DNA of 64,000 nt from Trichodesmium sp050015995 (GCF_050015995.1 NZ_JBNHEP010000085.1:1-64000); one strand, 5' to 3'; positions 28,460 through 37,924 are shown, numbered from the stretch's first letter. Notes: a model not told the origin generated them from the sequence alone. Numbers and translations are program-made.

Positions 28460-29569
28460 ATGTCTGATTCTCTTGTTGGTGAAATTATTGGTGGTAGGTA
28501 TGATATTCAAGCAAAACTGGGAGAAGGTGGAAGTAGTATTGTTTATTTTGCTAAAAAATTAAATACTAATGAACGTTACGCTATCAAAACTATTTCTACG
28601 GATGAAGAAAATGCAATTAAATTGTTAGAAAGAGAAATTGATACTTTAAAACGTCTTAATCATCCTCATATTGTAAAGTTTATAGATTATGGTTATGAAG
28701 AGCGTCATAAATTGGTTTATTTAGTATTGGAATATTTAGATGGTGAAGATATTAAAAGTTATTTTGATAGTGGGATTGATTTAAAGACAAAGTTGAGTTT
28801 ATTTTTGGAGGTTATTGATGGAATTAGTCATGCTCATGGAAAGAATATTGTTCATCGGGATATTAAGCCAGATAATATTAAGGTGGTAGATATTGATGAG
28901 AAACCCCAAGCAAAAGTTTTAGATTTTGGCATAGCTATTATTACTACTACTGTTTTAACAAATACGATTAGAAGTTATCATACACCTTTGTTTTCTGCGC
29001 CGGAGCAAATTAATCTTGAGGGAGTTTCTAGAGATTCGGATGTTTATTCTTTGGGGATGACTTTTTTATATTTATTATCAACTCAGTCGGAGCGAATTAA
29101 TTTTCAAGATGAAAGGGATAAAAGTATTCTTTATGAGTCTGTTGAATTAGCTTTGGATGGTTATGAAAATTATCAAAGTTTAATAGAAGGTTTGAAAATT
29201 GCGACGAATATAGACCGTAAAAAACGCCCTAAGCTTGATGTTTTGAGAAAAGTTATTGCAGATTTTTTAGAGATATTATCTGAAACCAAAAATATAGTAT
29301 TTAGGGTGACTCCTGGATTTAGAGAAAAAGTAGATAAAAGCAATAATTATCAAGGAGAGGGTTTAAGAGTTAAAAAACATATTGAGTCAGAGTTAAAAGC
29401 TAATTCAGGAATCTTATATATTAAAAAACATATTCAAAAGAATCCGCAGGAAGAAAAAGAAAATAGGCTGAAGGTAGAAATTTGCCTAGAAACTTTAGCT
29501 AAAATTTACCAAGGTTTTATTGAGTTAGAGACTGTTTGTAAAATAAGTATTAAGAGAACATGCGAGTGA
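28460..29569 (+). CDS. Ser/Thr protein kinase (Mokosh-like MkoA, kinase part)
   Basis: 369 aa. Hanks-type kinase domain at about 8-275: glycine loop KLGEGGSSIVYF, ATP lysine K43 (ERYAIKTIS), catalytic HRDIKPDN with D134, DFG at 155-157, and SAPEQI of the activation segment. All catalytic residues are present. The C-terminal ~95 residues are charged and of unknown fold, ending abruptly in ISIKRTCE. No membrane segment. A helicase gene follows 101 bp later in another frame. In type I Mokosh systems, as I recall them, kinase and helicase lie in one protein, so this is probably its N-terminal half. Confidence 0.85.
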   Translation: MSDSLVGEIIGGRYDIQAKLGEGGSSIVYFAKKLNTNERYAIKTISTDEENAIKLLEREIDTLKRLNHPHIVKFIDYGYEERHKLVYLVLEYLDGEDIKSYFDSGIDLKTKLSLFLEVIDGISHAHGKNIVHRDIKPDNIKVVDIDEKPQAKVLDFGIAIITTTVLTNTIRSYHTPLFSAPEQINLEGVSRDSDVYSLGMTFLYLLSTQSERINFQDERDKSILYESVELALDGYENYQSLIEGLKIATNIDRKKRPKLDVLRKVIADFLEILSETKNIVFRVTPGFREKVDKSNNYQGEGLRVKKHIESELKANSGILYIKKHIQKNPQEEKENRLKVEICLETLAKIYQGFIELETVCKISIKRTCE

Positions 29570-29670
29570 CTAAAATCTAAAAGCGGTAATACTTCAAGAG
29601 ATTGAAATTTGGTAGGTAGAGAAGTATTCAGTACATATATTCCTAGATTTTTAAGCGACAAATATTTGTC

Positions 29671-32289
29671 TTGATTTCTTCCTCCTTATTCCCTATTCCC
29701 TATTCCCTATTCCCTGTTCCCTGTTCCCTGTTCCCTGTTCCCTGTTCCCTATCTCCTTTTTATATTTCCTTTACAAACAATCTCTTAGAGGAACCTGATT
29801 ATATTGTTATTTATAAAGAGCTAATATCTGTCGCTCCTCAGACACAAGAAATAATTGTTGAAAATGGAGTGGAAATCAAAGTATATCCTATTGTTGAAAT
29901 AGATTCTAATTTAAGGCGAAGGAGCGATATAACTGACTTGATATACAAAATTTGGGAGAAAGAGGAAGAGGTTAAAAATGAAATAGAAAATAATCGAGCA
30001 TTAGCAGCAACTTTTGAACAATGGCAAGCTGTAATTGATATTGAAAAAGAGATTATTCAAGAGCAAAAATCAATTTTTCAATATCAGCAAAAAATTTATG
30101 ACCAGCAAAAAGAAATTGTAATTTTAACTTTAACTAAACCTATCTCTATTGAAGATTTGGAAAAAATTACATCCCCTCCATTATCTGTAACTATTTCGAC
30201 AAAAAAATCATCTTCTTCTAGTCGAAAAAAACTAAAACAGTTGCCTATTGGAAAGATTACTGGTGGGGAAAAATCTAGTAATGGAGAGTTAATTGAAAAA
30301 CTACATATTAGTATTGGAGATTTTTGCCCTGATGAAATTATTGCGTCTATATCGGATACAGGAAAAATTGAAACAGATTTACAAAAAGAAGAATCTGAAA
30401 TTGAGAAAAGACGTAAAGCTTTAAGAGAGATTAGATATGGTGATTCAGAAAATCCAGAATTATGTCAGGTTATTGTTAATCCTTCTGATGTTAAGTTAAT
30501 TGAGCCTATATCAATTAATCATAATAAATTTTTTAATCAACAATTAGATGAGTCACAAAAAAAGGCTGTATGTAAAGCTTTAGCTACTGAGGAAATATTT
30601 TTAATTCAGGGACCTCCGGGAACTGGAAAAACTTCTGTGATTACAGAAATTATTCGGCAAATTCTCAAGCAATATCCTAATGATAAAATTTTGATTTCTT
30701 CTCAGTCTAATGTGGCAGTGGATAATGTTTTGACGAGAATTTATGGTGTGGAAGGTGAAGAAATTAAGTGTATTAGAATTGGTAGAGAAGAAAAAATAGA
30801 GGAAAGTGCTAAACAGTTTGAAGTAGGGAAGGCTATTATTAATTGGCAAAAATATATTAGTGAAAAATCTGTTGTTTATTGGCAGGAGTATCAGGATAAA
30901 AATGAGCAACTTTTATCAGGGGTGAAAAAGATTTCTGAGCTAGAAGAGATTAAAAGTAGAAATCAAGAGTTGAAAAGTTTGGCTGCGAAATTAACAAAAA
31001 TAATTGCTAGAGTTAATTCTGAATTGGTTATTGAACCAGAGAATTCAGCATCTATAGCATTTTCGGATATTGCCTTGGAGCTAATTTATGAAAAGCTAGA
31101 GTTGGAACGAAAAATATTAGAATCTATAGAAAAATATAGCGATAAGTTTGGCATCGAATATCCAGAACAAAAACAACTTTCAATTTGGATAGATAGAGAG
31201 TCAAAATTTTTAGAGAGTCTTCTGGGGGATAATCAAGAAAATTATCATAATTTCATTAATTTACAGAAGTTAAATAAAGAATGGAATGAAAAATTGCAGA
31301 GAAAACAACAAGATTTGATGTCTATATTTATAGATGAAATAAATGTTGTAGGGGCAACCTGTTTAGGTGTAGCGAGATTTAAAGACCGTAATTTTGACTG
31401 GGTAATAATTGATGAAGCTGCTCGCTCGACTGCACCGGAAAGTTTTGTTCCAATGTCGAAAGGAAAGAAAATTATTTTAGTGGGAGACCATCAACAGTTA
31501 CCGCCAATTATTGATAAGGAAGTTCAGGAAAAAGCGTGGAATGAACAACAGATTGAAAAAAGAATTCTGGAGATAAGTTTGTTTGAGTATCTTTATGAAA
31601 AATTGCCGGATAATAATAAGATAACTCTAACTAATCAATATAGAATGCACCCAGATCTTGGTAATTTAGTTAGCGAATTATTTTACGAAGGTACGGTAAA
31701 AAGTGAATCTGTTAATCTTGAGGAAAAACAACATGGTTTAACAGAATTGAAGAACAGTATTTATTGGATATCTACTAGCGATGTTCCACGGGAAAAATCT
31801 CAAGAAAAACCAGCAGGAAAAAGTTTCACTAATATTTATGAGGCTAAAGTTATTAGGGGAGTTTTGGCAGACATTCAAAAAAATTGTGAGTCGAATAATT
31901 TATCAAAAGAGGTTGGTGTTATTTCCGCTTATCGTTCACAAGTTGGTATTTTAGAATCGACTATTGCTCCTAATAATAAGCAGTTGTGGAAAAATCTACA
32001 TATTGTGATTCACACAGTTGATGCTTTTCAAGGTGGAGAAAAGGATATTATTATTTATGATTTAGTTAGGAGTAATTATAAGAAAATATTGGGTTTTACT
32101 TCCGACTATCGGAGATTAAATGTGGCTTTATCTCGTGCGAGACAGTTATTAATTATAGTAGGCAATGATAATATGGCTTATGAAGGAAAAACTCCTCGCA
32201 ATATTCCTAATCAGTTTAAAGATTTAATCGAATATATTGATAGTAGTAAAGTTTGCTCTCGACTTAAGTCTGGTAAATTTGTAGAATAA
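29671..32289 (+). CDS. Upf1-like SF1 helicase (Mokosh-like MkoA, helicase part)
   Basis: 872 aa as the longest open frame, of the COG1112 (AAA_11/AAA_12) family. Motifs in order: DESQKKAVCKAL (Q motif), GPPGTGKT 314-321, SSQSNVAVDNVL, DEAARST from 581, GDHQQLPP, QYRMHP from 656, VDAFQGGEKDIIIYDLVRS, and RRLNVALSRAR from 814. The catalytic core looks intact; a long helical insertion lies between motifs I and II. The apparent start is a TTG inside a TTCCCTG heptamer run (residues ~7-27 are repeat-encoded), and there is no ATG before residue 550. The native start therefore seems lost or fused upstream. The gene may be expressed from a GTG/TTG or be broken. Confidence 0.85.
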   Translation: MISSSLFPIPYSLFPVPCSLFPVPCSLSPFYISFTNNLLEEPDYIVIYKELISVAPQTQEIIVENGVEIKVYPIVEIDSNLRRRSDITDLIYKIWEKEEEVKNEIENNRALAATFEQWQAVIDIEKEIIQEQKSIFQYQQKIYDQQKEIVILTLTKPISIEDLEKITSPPLSVTISTKKSSSSSRKKLKQLPIGKITGGEKSSNGELIEKLHISIGDFCPDEIIASISDTGKIETDLQKEESEIEKRRKALREIRYGDSENPELCQVIVNPSDVKLIEPISINHNKFFNQQLDESQKKAVCKALATEEIFLIQGPPGTGKTSVITEIIRQILKQYPNDKILISSQSNVAVDNVLTRIYGVEGEEIKCIRIGREEKIEESAKQFEVGKAIINWQKYISEKSVVYWQEYQDKNEQLLSGVKKISELEEIKSRNQELKSLAAKLTKIIARVNSELVIEPENSASIAFSDIALELIYEKLELERKILESIEKYSDKFGIEYPEQKQLSIWIDRESKFLESLLGDNQENYHNFINLQKLNKEWNEKLQRKQQDLMSIFIDEINVVGATCLGVARFKDRNFDWVIIDEAARSTAPESFVPMSKGKKIILVGDHQQLPPIIDKEVQEKAWNEQQIEKRILEISLFEYLYEKLPDNNKITLTNQYRMHPDLGNLVSELFYEGTVKSESVNLEEKQHGLTELKNSIYWISTSDVPREKSQEKPAGKSFTNIYEAKVIRGVLADIQKNCESNNLSKEVGVISAYRSQVGILESTIAPNNKQLWKNLHIVIHTVDAFQGGEKDIIIYDLVRSNYKKILGFTSDYRRLNVALSRARQLLIIVGNDNMAYEGKTPRNIPNQFKDLIEYIDSSKVCSRLKSGKFVE
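29687..29752. repeat. STRR-like heptamer run (TATTCCC/TGTTCCC)n
   Basis: About nine copies of a 7-bp unit: TATTCCC three to four times, then TGTTCCC five times, then TATCTCC. Runs of the same heptamer occur at about 8052, 9813, 26990, 38208, 45738, 55413 and 63273. Heptamer short tandem repeats (STRR) are known from filamentous cyanobacteria. This one lies exactly at the kinase/helicase junction. Confidence 0.85.
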
Positions 32290-32298
32290 AATATTGCT

Positions 32299-32864
32299 TA
32301 TTACGACGAAATCTTGAGATGGGTTGGGAGACCAAACCCTGACAGATGAAAATTTGGAAAAATTCGGGAAAATGTAGTGATTAATCAAATTATTACGACG
32401 AAATCTTGAGATGGGTTTGGAGACCAAACNNNNNNNNNNNNNNNNNNNNNNNNNNNNNNNNNNNNNNNNNNNNNNNNNNNNNNNNNNNNNNNNNNNNNNN
32501 NNNNNNNNNNNNNNNNNNNNNNNNNNNNNGCAACGAACCTTTGAGAGAAGTTGCCAAACCAAACCCCGACAGATGAAAATTTGGGAAAAGTCGGAAAAAG
32601 GAGTGATTAATAAATTTGGCGCAACGAACCTTTGAGAGAAGTTGCCAAACCAAACCCCGACAGATGAAAATTTGGAAAAAGTCGGAAAAAGGAGTGATTA
32701 ATAAATTTGGCGCAACGAACCTTTGAGAGAAGTTGCCAAACCAAACCCCGACAGATGAAAATTTGGGAAAAGTCGGAAAAAGGAGTGATTAATAAATTTG
32801 GCGCAACGAACCTTTGAGAGAAGTTGCCAAACCAAACCCCGACAGATGAAAATTTGGGAAAAAA
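32299..32864. repeat. 91/92-bp tandem repeat array with assembly gap
   Basis: Before the gap, two units start TTACGACGAAATCTTGAGAT (32301, 32393; period 92). After it, units start GCAACGAACCTTTGAGAGAA at 32530, 32621, 32712 and 32803 (period 91, the last one cut short). The shared part is CCAAACCC(C/T)GACAGATG, AAAATTTGG, TCGG, GTGATTAAT. Within a unit GCAAC/GTTGC, GCCAAA/TTTGGC and CCGAC/GTCGG can pair. A period of 91 is not a multiple of three, so the array is not coding. 32430-32529 is 100 N, so the copy number is unknown. Confidence 0.85.
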
Positions 32865-32966
32865 TATATGATACTCTTCACTCAGATATTTACAACTTCC
32901 CGCTCAAAGTACAGTCTAGAAAAAGTAAAAATAATGTGTAAAGATACCAGAGAAAACTGCGATATA
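32865..32966. mobile_element. Degraded MITE, TAGCAATGAGCG family
   Basis: Aligns with the 1005-1103 copy: CAGATATTTACAACTTCCCG, GCTCAAAGTACAGTCTAGAA, AAAATAATGTGTAAAGATAC, then CCAG and a decayed right end CTGCGATATA. The ends have lost the TAGCAATG sequence. It lies between the 91-bp array and the PLD gene and inflates that gene's open frame by 40 codons. Confidence 0.6.
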
Positions 32967-32987
32967 AGTTTTTTGAGGAGCTTAATA

Positions 32988-34415
32988 ATGAATAACGAAA
33001 TTAAAGACTTGGAAAATAAGATCAGAAAAAATTATTCAAATCCTGAAGCAATAGTGCTTGACTCTAAACCAGTTGGTTATCCTTTCTATGTCTTACGTCT
33101 TGACTTAACTTATTTGGCGAATAGAGAATTTCAATTATTAGAAGAGTTTGTGTTGAAATGTATTACTCATGGGTTGGTAAAACCAAAAGAAATTTCTAGT
33201 TTTATTGGTATGGAAAATTATCAAATAGAAAAAATCTTATCAGAATTAATTTCTAGAGATTTAGTCAAAAAAGAAGAAAATTTAGAGTTAACAAAAGTAG
33301 GTTTAGATGCTTTAGAACAACAAACAGTTTTAGCACCTATTTCTGAAACTCAGACATTTTATCTAGACGCTCTAAATGGAAAATTAACCAACTCCTTTTC
33401 TCTGAAAATTTTTGACAGTAAAATTCATCAAAATAGTGCCATAAATAAAATTCTCAAAAAACCAAGGAAAGGTCATATAGAAGATTTAGTTGATTACTAT
33501 CCAGATATTGAAAAACTTTTACAAAATTCCGATCCTAATAATCCTAATTCCATAGAATTAGTACAAGTTAATAACATCGAAAATGTATATTCTCAATGGC
33601 ATGAACTTTTGCTGGTTTTGTATAAAAGTAATCCTGGCGATCGCGAAATTGAATATGAGATTTTTTCTAGAGGTTTTATCCAACCAGAATATCGGAAAAC
33701 TATAGAAGAATTGTATGCTGAAGGGAAAAAAATACTGGAGCCAATTTTTCAACAAATCGAAGAGGATAAACCTCCTCAAAGTTCAGTCAAGGAAGTTATT
33801 TCTAATATTCAAGAGGAGGATATTAAAACTGTAGAAAAGTTAACTACAAAAATTGACTCTCTTAATGACTCTGATAATTTTGTCGAAACCAAAAATAATT
33901 CACTAAAAGAGGAAATAAAAAAGCTGAAGCAAGAGCTACAACAAATAAAATCTCAAACTAGAATTTCAGAAGTAATTCATACTTATCAAATTCGCGAATA
34001 TTTACTTAAAGCTTTAACAGAAGCCAAAAATAGATTAATGATAGTTTCTCCTTGGATTAAAGCAAATGTAGTTGATAAAGAATTTTTATCAACTTTAGAA
34101 GCTACCCTCAAACGAAAAGTTAAAGTTCATATAATCTATGGAATTAAAGGTTCAAATTCTCAAAATGATGATAAGTCTATTAAACAATTAGAGAATTTAA
34201 AAGCAAATTACAAAAATATCCAATTTGAAAAAACTGAAAATAGTCATCGTAAACAAATTATTTGTGATGATAAATTTGCCATAGTAACCAGCTTTAACTT
34301 TTTATCATTTAGAGCAGACCCCAATTTAACATATAGAGATGAACTAGGAGTTATTCTCAGAAATAAACAAACAATTGAAGATTTATTTAACAGTGGCATT
34401 AATTTAATTAGTTAA
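32988..34415 (+). CDS. Winged-helix/PLD nuclease (Mokosh-like MkoB)
   Basis: 475 aa from the ATG at 32988, which has GAGGAG 7 nt upstream. The longer frame from 32868 starts in a decayed MITE and is rejected. Residues ~25-110 contain a winged-helix-like segment (EEFVLKCITHGLVKPKEISS, KILSELISRDLVKK). Residues ~255-325 are a coiled-coil linker (LKEEIKKLKQELQQIKSQT). The C-terminal ~150 residues are a phospholipase D-like domain with one H-x-K-x4-D motif (SHRKQIICDD) followed by TSFNFLSF, as in PLD-family nucleases that work as dimers. Follows the helicase on the same strand. Confidence 0.85.
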   Translation: MNNEIKDLENKIRKNYSNPEAIVLDSKPVGYPFYVLRLDLTYLANREFQLLEEFVLKCITHGLVKPKEISSFIGMENYQIEKILSELISRDLVKKEENLELTKVGLDALEQQTVLAPISETQTFYLDALNGKLTNSFSLKIFDSKIHQNSAINKILKKPRKGHIEDLVDYYPDIEKLLQNSDPNNPNSIELVQVNNIENVYSQWHELLLVLYKSNPGDREIEYEIFSRGFIQPEYRKTIEELYAEGKKILEPIFQQIEEDKPPQSSVKEVISNIQEEDIKTVEKLTTKIDSLNDSDNFVETKNNSLKEEIKKLKQELQQIKSQTRISEVIHTYQIREYLLKALTEAKNRLMIVSPWIKANVVDKEFLSTLEATLKRKVKVHIIYGIKGSNSQNDDKSIKQLENLKANYKNIQFEKTENSHRKQIICDDKFAIVTSFNFLSFRADPNLTYRDELGVILRNKQTIEDLFNSGINLIS

Positions 34416-34498
34416 AATTACAAATAATTGATAAATCAATAATTTATATACTATAAATCTCCAAAAATATCAAATAAATCAACTCTTTCTTCAAACTT

Positions 34499-34528
34499 TG
34501 TAGGGACGTTCCATGGAACGTCCCTACA
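34499..34528. repeat. Perfect 30-bp palindrome
   Basis: Arms TGTAGGGACGTTCCA and TGGAACGTCCCTACA. Placed in the gap between the PLD gene and the convergent EamA gene, where it could act as a bidirectional terminator, although no T-tract follows. A 9-bp tandem GCTGATA(GCT) run is at 34560-34581. Confidence 0.75.
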
Positions 34529-34587
34529 TTATTTTTCACTAGATATTTGGTAAGTATTTAGCTGATAGCTGATAGCTGACTGTTATT

Positions 34588-35544
34588 TCAATTACTAGCT
34601 TTCTGAATTGAAGGACTCGATTGAGCTAAATATAATCCTAATAATACGATAGAAAATCCTAACCAACTAATTATAGTAAGTTGTTCTGAGAATAATCCCC
34701 AAGCAATTAAAGCAGTAATTACAGGTTCTAATAAGAAGCATAAAGCAACAAAACCAGAGGAAAAAGTTTTGAGACTATAAGTAACGAACCCATGACCTAA
34801 AACTTGAGCAATTACTGCTAAACCAATAATTGATAACCATCCCTCCCAAGAAAAAGGCAAAATATGATCTTCCGTAAACAAAGCAATAGGAAGAGTAAAT
34901 AAACTACCACTTATACAAGTCCAAAATAAGATAGTTGTAGCAGAAAATTTGGAGCGAAGTTGTTCAATTAATAAGTAGTAAGCACCAAATAAAATTGCAG
35001 ATGCAAATGCTGCTAAGTCGCCAGTAAAATGTTTTACATCTACTTGTATATCATCTGCTCCAATAGTAATTGCTCCTACTATAGCTATTCCCATTCCTAT
35101 TAAAAATCTACAGTCAAAACGAATACTTAAAAATATCCATCCTCCTAGAGCAGTAAAGATGGGAATCATATTATGAAGTATAGTAGAGTTCGCTACATTA
35201 GTTTGGGTTAAAGACCATGCCCAAAGAAGTAAACTAGGAGCAAAAGTAAAACCACCAGCTAATAACCAAATCCATTCACGAAATGTGTAAGTCAAATATT
35301 GTTCGTTTTTATTAGTTGATGATTGATTTTTTTGAGCTTGGAAATTACCCCAAAACCACAAGACAAAACCAGAAATAACAAAACGATCTAATACTGTACT
35401 AGCAGGTCCTAATTCTCTTTCGCTTAATCGAATGAAAATTGCTGCTAAGGATACAGCTAATAATCCTATTAATAATGCTATTAAAGAGAAAAATGTAGAT
35501 TTTTGTGCTGAATTTTGAGGTAGTAATTCTATTTGAGTTGTCAT
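34588..35544 (-). CDS. EamA/DMT-family transporter
   Basis: 318 aa with about ten hydrophobic helices arranged as two EamA repeats. The first repeat starts FFSLIALLIGLLAVSLAAIF and the second LAAFASAILFGAYYLLIEQL; the last helix is IISWLGFSIVLLGLYLAQS. Inner-membrane exporter of small metabolites by family; substrate unknown. The N-terminal tail (MTTQIELLPQNSAQK) is polar. Convergent with the PLD gene. Confidence 0.9.
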   Translation of the reverse strand: MTTQIELLPQNSAQKSTFFSLIALLIGLLAVSLAAIFIRLSERELGPASTVLDRFVISGFVLWFWGNFQAQKNQSSTNKNEQYLTYTFREWIWLLAGGFTFAPSLLLWAWSLTQTNVANSTILHNMIPIFTALGGWIFLSIRFDCRFLIGMGIAIVGAITIGADDIQVDVKHFTGDLAAFASAILFGAYYLLIEQLRSKFSATTILFWTCISGSLFTLPIALFTEDHILPFSWEGWLSIIGLAVIAQVLGHGFVTYSLKTFSSGFVALCFLLEPVITALIAWGLFSEQLTIISWLGFSIVLLGLYLAQSSPSIQKASN

Positions 35545-36218
35545 ATTAGATTTACCTTTGAATTTTGTACTAGTTATAAACTCAACTTAAGTATTTTACC
35601 GATTTTCTAGAGTAACTAAAACTTATTTAGTTATTTCATATTTTTAGCTATGAGAATTCAAAAATATTTACGAATCTGTATTGCAAACTATGAGTTTAAG
35701 ATTGCTTTACTTTTGTTTGTAATGACAGAAAAGTCTTGCTTTGTGTAAGTCTTATTCAAGTAACCTTTAACTAAAGATTTTGTTGATTTACTCCTGGCAA
35801 AAAAGAACTTTTATGGTATAAGGAGGTAGTCAAAAAAATATTAGTTTGTCCCAGCCTAATCAATTGTTAGAATCTGCTGGTAATTAATTGCTACAACAAT
35901 TCTAAATAAATTATGAATATATAAATAATTATACAGCATGGTTTTGACAACAGTAATTTTATCTTGAAAAATAAAATGTGAAAAAAATGATAGTAATACG
36001 AAGCTTTATGTATTTATACAAAGACAAATCAAAAATTGCTAAATATTACTAAAGTGGAGGTACTATGCTATTTTCAAAATATTGAAACACTTATATATCA
36101 AAGTATTCCCGGTTGATAAAAACAGTCTTTACGATCGCAGAAAAAATATTTTTTATTTGACAAAATAGACAAAAAAAGATATAATTAGCATCCAAATTAT
36201 CAATTGTTAGGTAGCAAT
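35545..36218. other. Gap between divergent transporter genes
   Basis: About 670 bp, AT-rich, presumably containing the promoters of both transporters. No gene, repeat family member or clear operator recognised. Confidence 0.35.
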
Positions 36219-37586
36219 ATGATTCCAGAGAATGGCAATTCAAATACATTAGGAATTATTGCTAATTTTTTTCAATTCAATCAACTCCAAACTAATTTCT
36301 ATACAGAGATAATCGCAGGAATAACTACCTTTGTCACAATGGCATATATTTTAGTAGTAAATCCTGACATATTATCGAAAGCAATTTTTTTAGAAAGCTC
36401 TGGCGATCTATTTGGAGAATTAGTAATTGCTACAGCAATATCAGCAGCATTTGCAACTCTAATTATGGGAGTTTATGCAAATTATCCTTATGCTTTAGCA
36501 CCAGGTATGGGATTAAATGCTTATTTTACTTTTTCAGTAGTTTTGCAGTTAGGAATTTCTTGGCAAGTTGCCTTAGCTGCTGTTTTTATAGAAGGCTTAA
36601 TTTTTATTGGTTTAACTACTAGCAAAATTCGCACTAAAATAGTTAATAATATTCCAGAATGTATTAAACAAGCTACAACAGCCGGAATAGGTTTATTTAT
36701 TGCTTATATAGGTCTAACAAGTAGCAAAATAATTGTCAGTAACGAAGCTACAACTACTACTTTAGGTAATCTCAATCAACCAGAAACTTTAGTGGCGATC
36801 GCTGGAATAATAATTACTTCAGGTTTTGTTGCTCGGCGGATTACTGGAGCATTACTATGGGGAATATTAGCAACAGCATCACTAGCCTGGATTTTAGGAA
36901 TTGCACCTTTTCCTCAAGGAATTATTAGTTTACCACAGTTACCAATAAATTTATTTGGTCAAGCATTTGTTGGTTTAGAAAATATAGTCAAAACTAATAT
37001 TTGGGAGTTAATTACTATTATTTTTGTTTTGATATTTGTTGATTTATTTGACACAGTAGGTACTTTAACAGGATTAGGAATAAAAGCGGGATATTTTAAT
37101 CAAACAAGAGAATCATTAAACTTAAATAAAGCATTTATGGCAGATGCGCTCGGCACAACATTTGGCGCAATAATGGGTACTTCTACAGTCACAAGTTATA
37201 TTGAATCTGCTGCGGGTGTTTCTGAAGGAGGGCGTAGTGGATTTACTGCTGTTGTTGTCGGATTTTTATTCATTTTATCTATATTTTTTATTCCCTTATT
37301 ATCAGCAATTCCTTCTGTGGCAACTGCACCTACTTTATTAATTGTTGGAGTATTAATGATGGGTAGTGTTCGTAATATTTATTGGGACGATCCAGCCGAA
37401 TCCATTTCAGGATTTTTAACAATTATAATTATGCCTTTAAGTTATTCTATAGCCGATGGATTAGCTATGGGTTTAATTACTTATCCTATTCTGAAAAGTT
37501 TTCAAGGTAAATTCCATGAAATTACTCTTTTTATGTGGATATTAACAGTGATTTTTGTCTTAAAGTTTTTGTTTGTAGGTCAATAA
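36219..37586 (+). CDS. NCS2-family purine permease (AzgA-type)
   Basis: 455 aa from the ATG at 36219, with AGG 7 nt upstream; a TTG five codons earlier is less likely. Family motifs: TEIIAGITTFVTMAYILVVN near the start, YPYALAPGMGLNAYFTF (the PGMGLNA motif), DLFDTVGTLTGLGIKAG, and GTSTVTSYIESAAGVSEGGR. About 12-14 membrane helices. These proteins import guanine, hypoxanthine or adenine with H+. Length is normal for the family. Confidence 0.92.
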   Translation: MIPENGNSNTLGIIANFFQFNQLQTNFYTEIIAGITTFVTMAYILVVNPDILSKAIFLESSGDLFGELVIATAISAAFATLIMGVYANYPYALAPGMGLNAYFTFSVVLQLGISWQVALAAVFIEGLIFIGLTTSKIRTKIVNNIPECIKQATTAGIGLFIAYIGLTSSKIIVSNEATTTTLGNLNQPETLVAIAGIIITSGFVARRITGALLWGILATASLAWILGIAPFPQGIISLPQLPINLFGQAFVGLENIVKTNIWELITIIFVLIFVDLFDTVGTLTGLGIKAGYFNQTRESLNLNKAFMADALGTTFGAIMGTSTVTSYIESAAGVSEGGRSGFTAVVVGFLFILSIFFIPLLSAIPSVATAPTLLIVGVLMMGSVRNIYWDDPAESISGFLTIIIMPLSYSIADGLAMGLITYPILKSFQGKFHEITLFMWILTVIFVLKFLFVGQ

Positions 37587-37800
37587 AAAATTTTAGAGTT
37601 AATCAGCAGGCACTACATAAGTTATATATAAATCAGGAATCAGATGTGAGAATTTGACTATTCCTTAAAAATCAAAATCTAGAATATAGGGGTCATCATC
37701 TTGAGAAGATACTGTTTTTTGTTTCTTGTCTATTGCCAGAGTACCTATTCACTAAAAATCTACAATTTCTCACAATTGAAATTAGATAAGCTACGTAGTT

Positions 37801-37924
37801 CAATAATTAATAATTAATTATTAATTATTACCTCTCCTTGAAAAGAAGAGGATTGACTAATCATGAAAATTTTTATTTATTATCCCCTTAAAAGGGGAGG
37901 CTTTAAACCAAAATTTTTCGGTAA
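37801..37924. repeat. Dispersed repeat family R, short form
   Basis: AATAATTAATAATTAATTAT, TACCTCTCCTTGAAAAGAAG, then CCCCTTAAAAGGGGAGGC, TTTAAACC and TTTTTCGGTAA. Confidence 0.65.

Noticed and set aside
32224..32653. Frames spanning the N run
   Set aside because: They consist of repeat sequence joined across 100 unknown bases.
32868..32987. 40-codon N-terminal extension of the PLD protein
   Set aside because: Aligns with a decayed MITE, and a good GAGGAG ribosome binding site serves the ATG at 32988.
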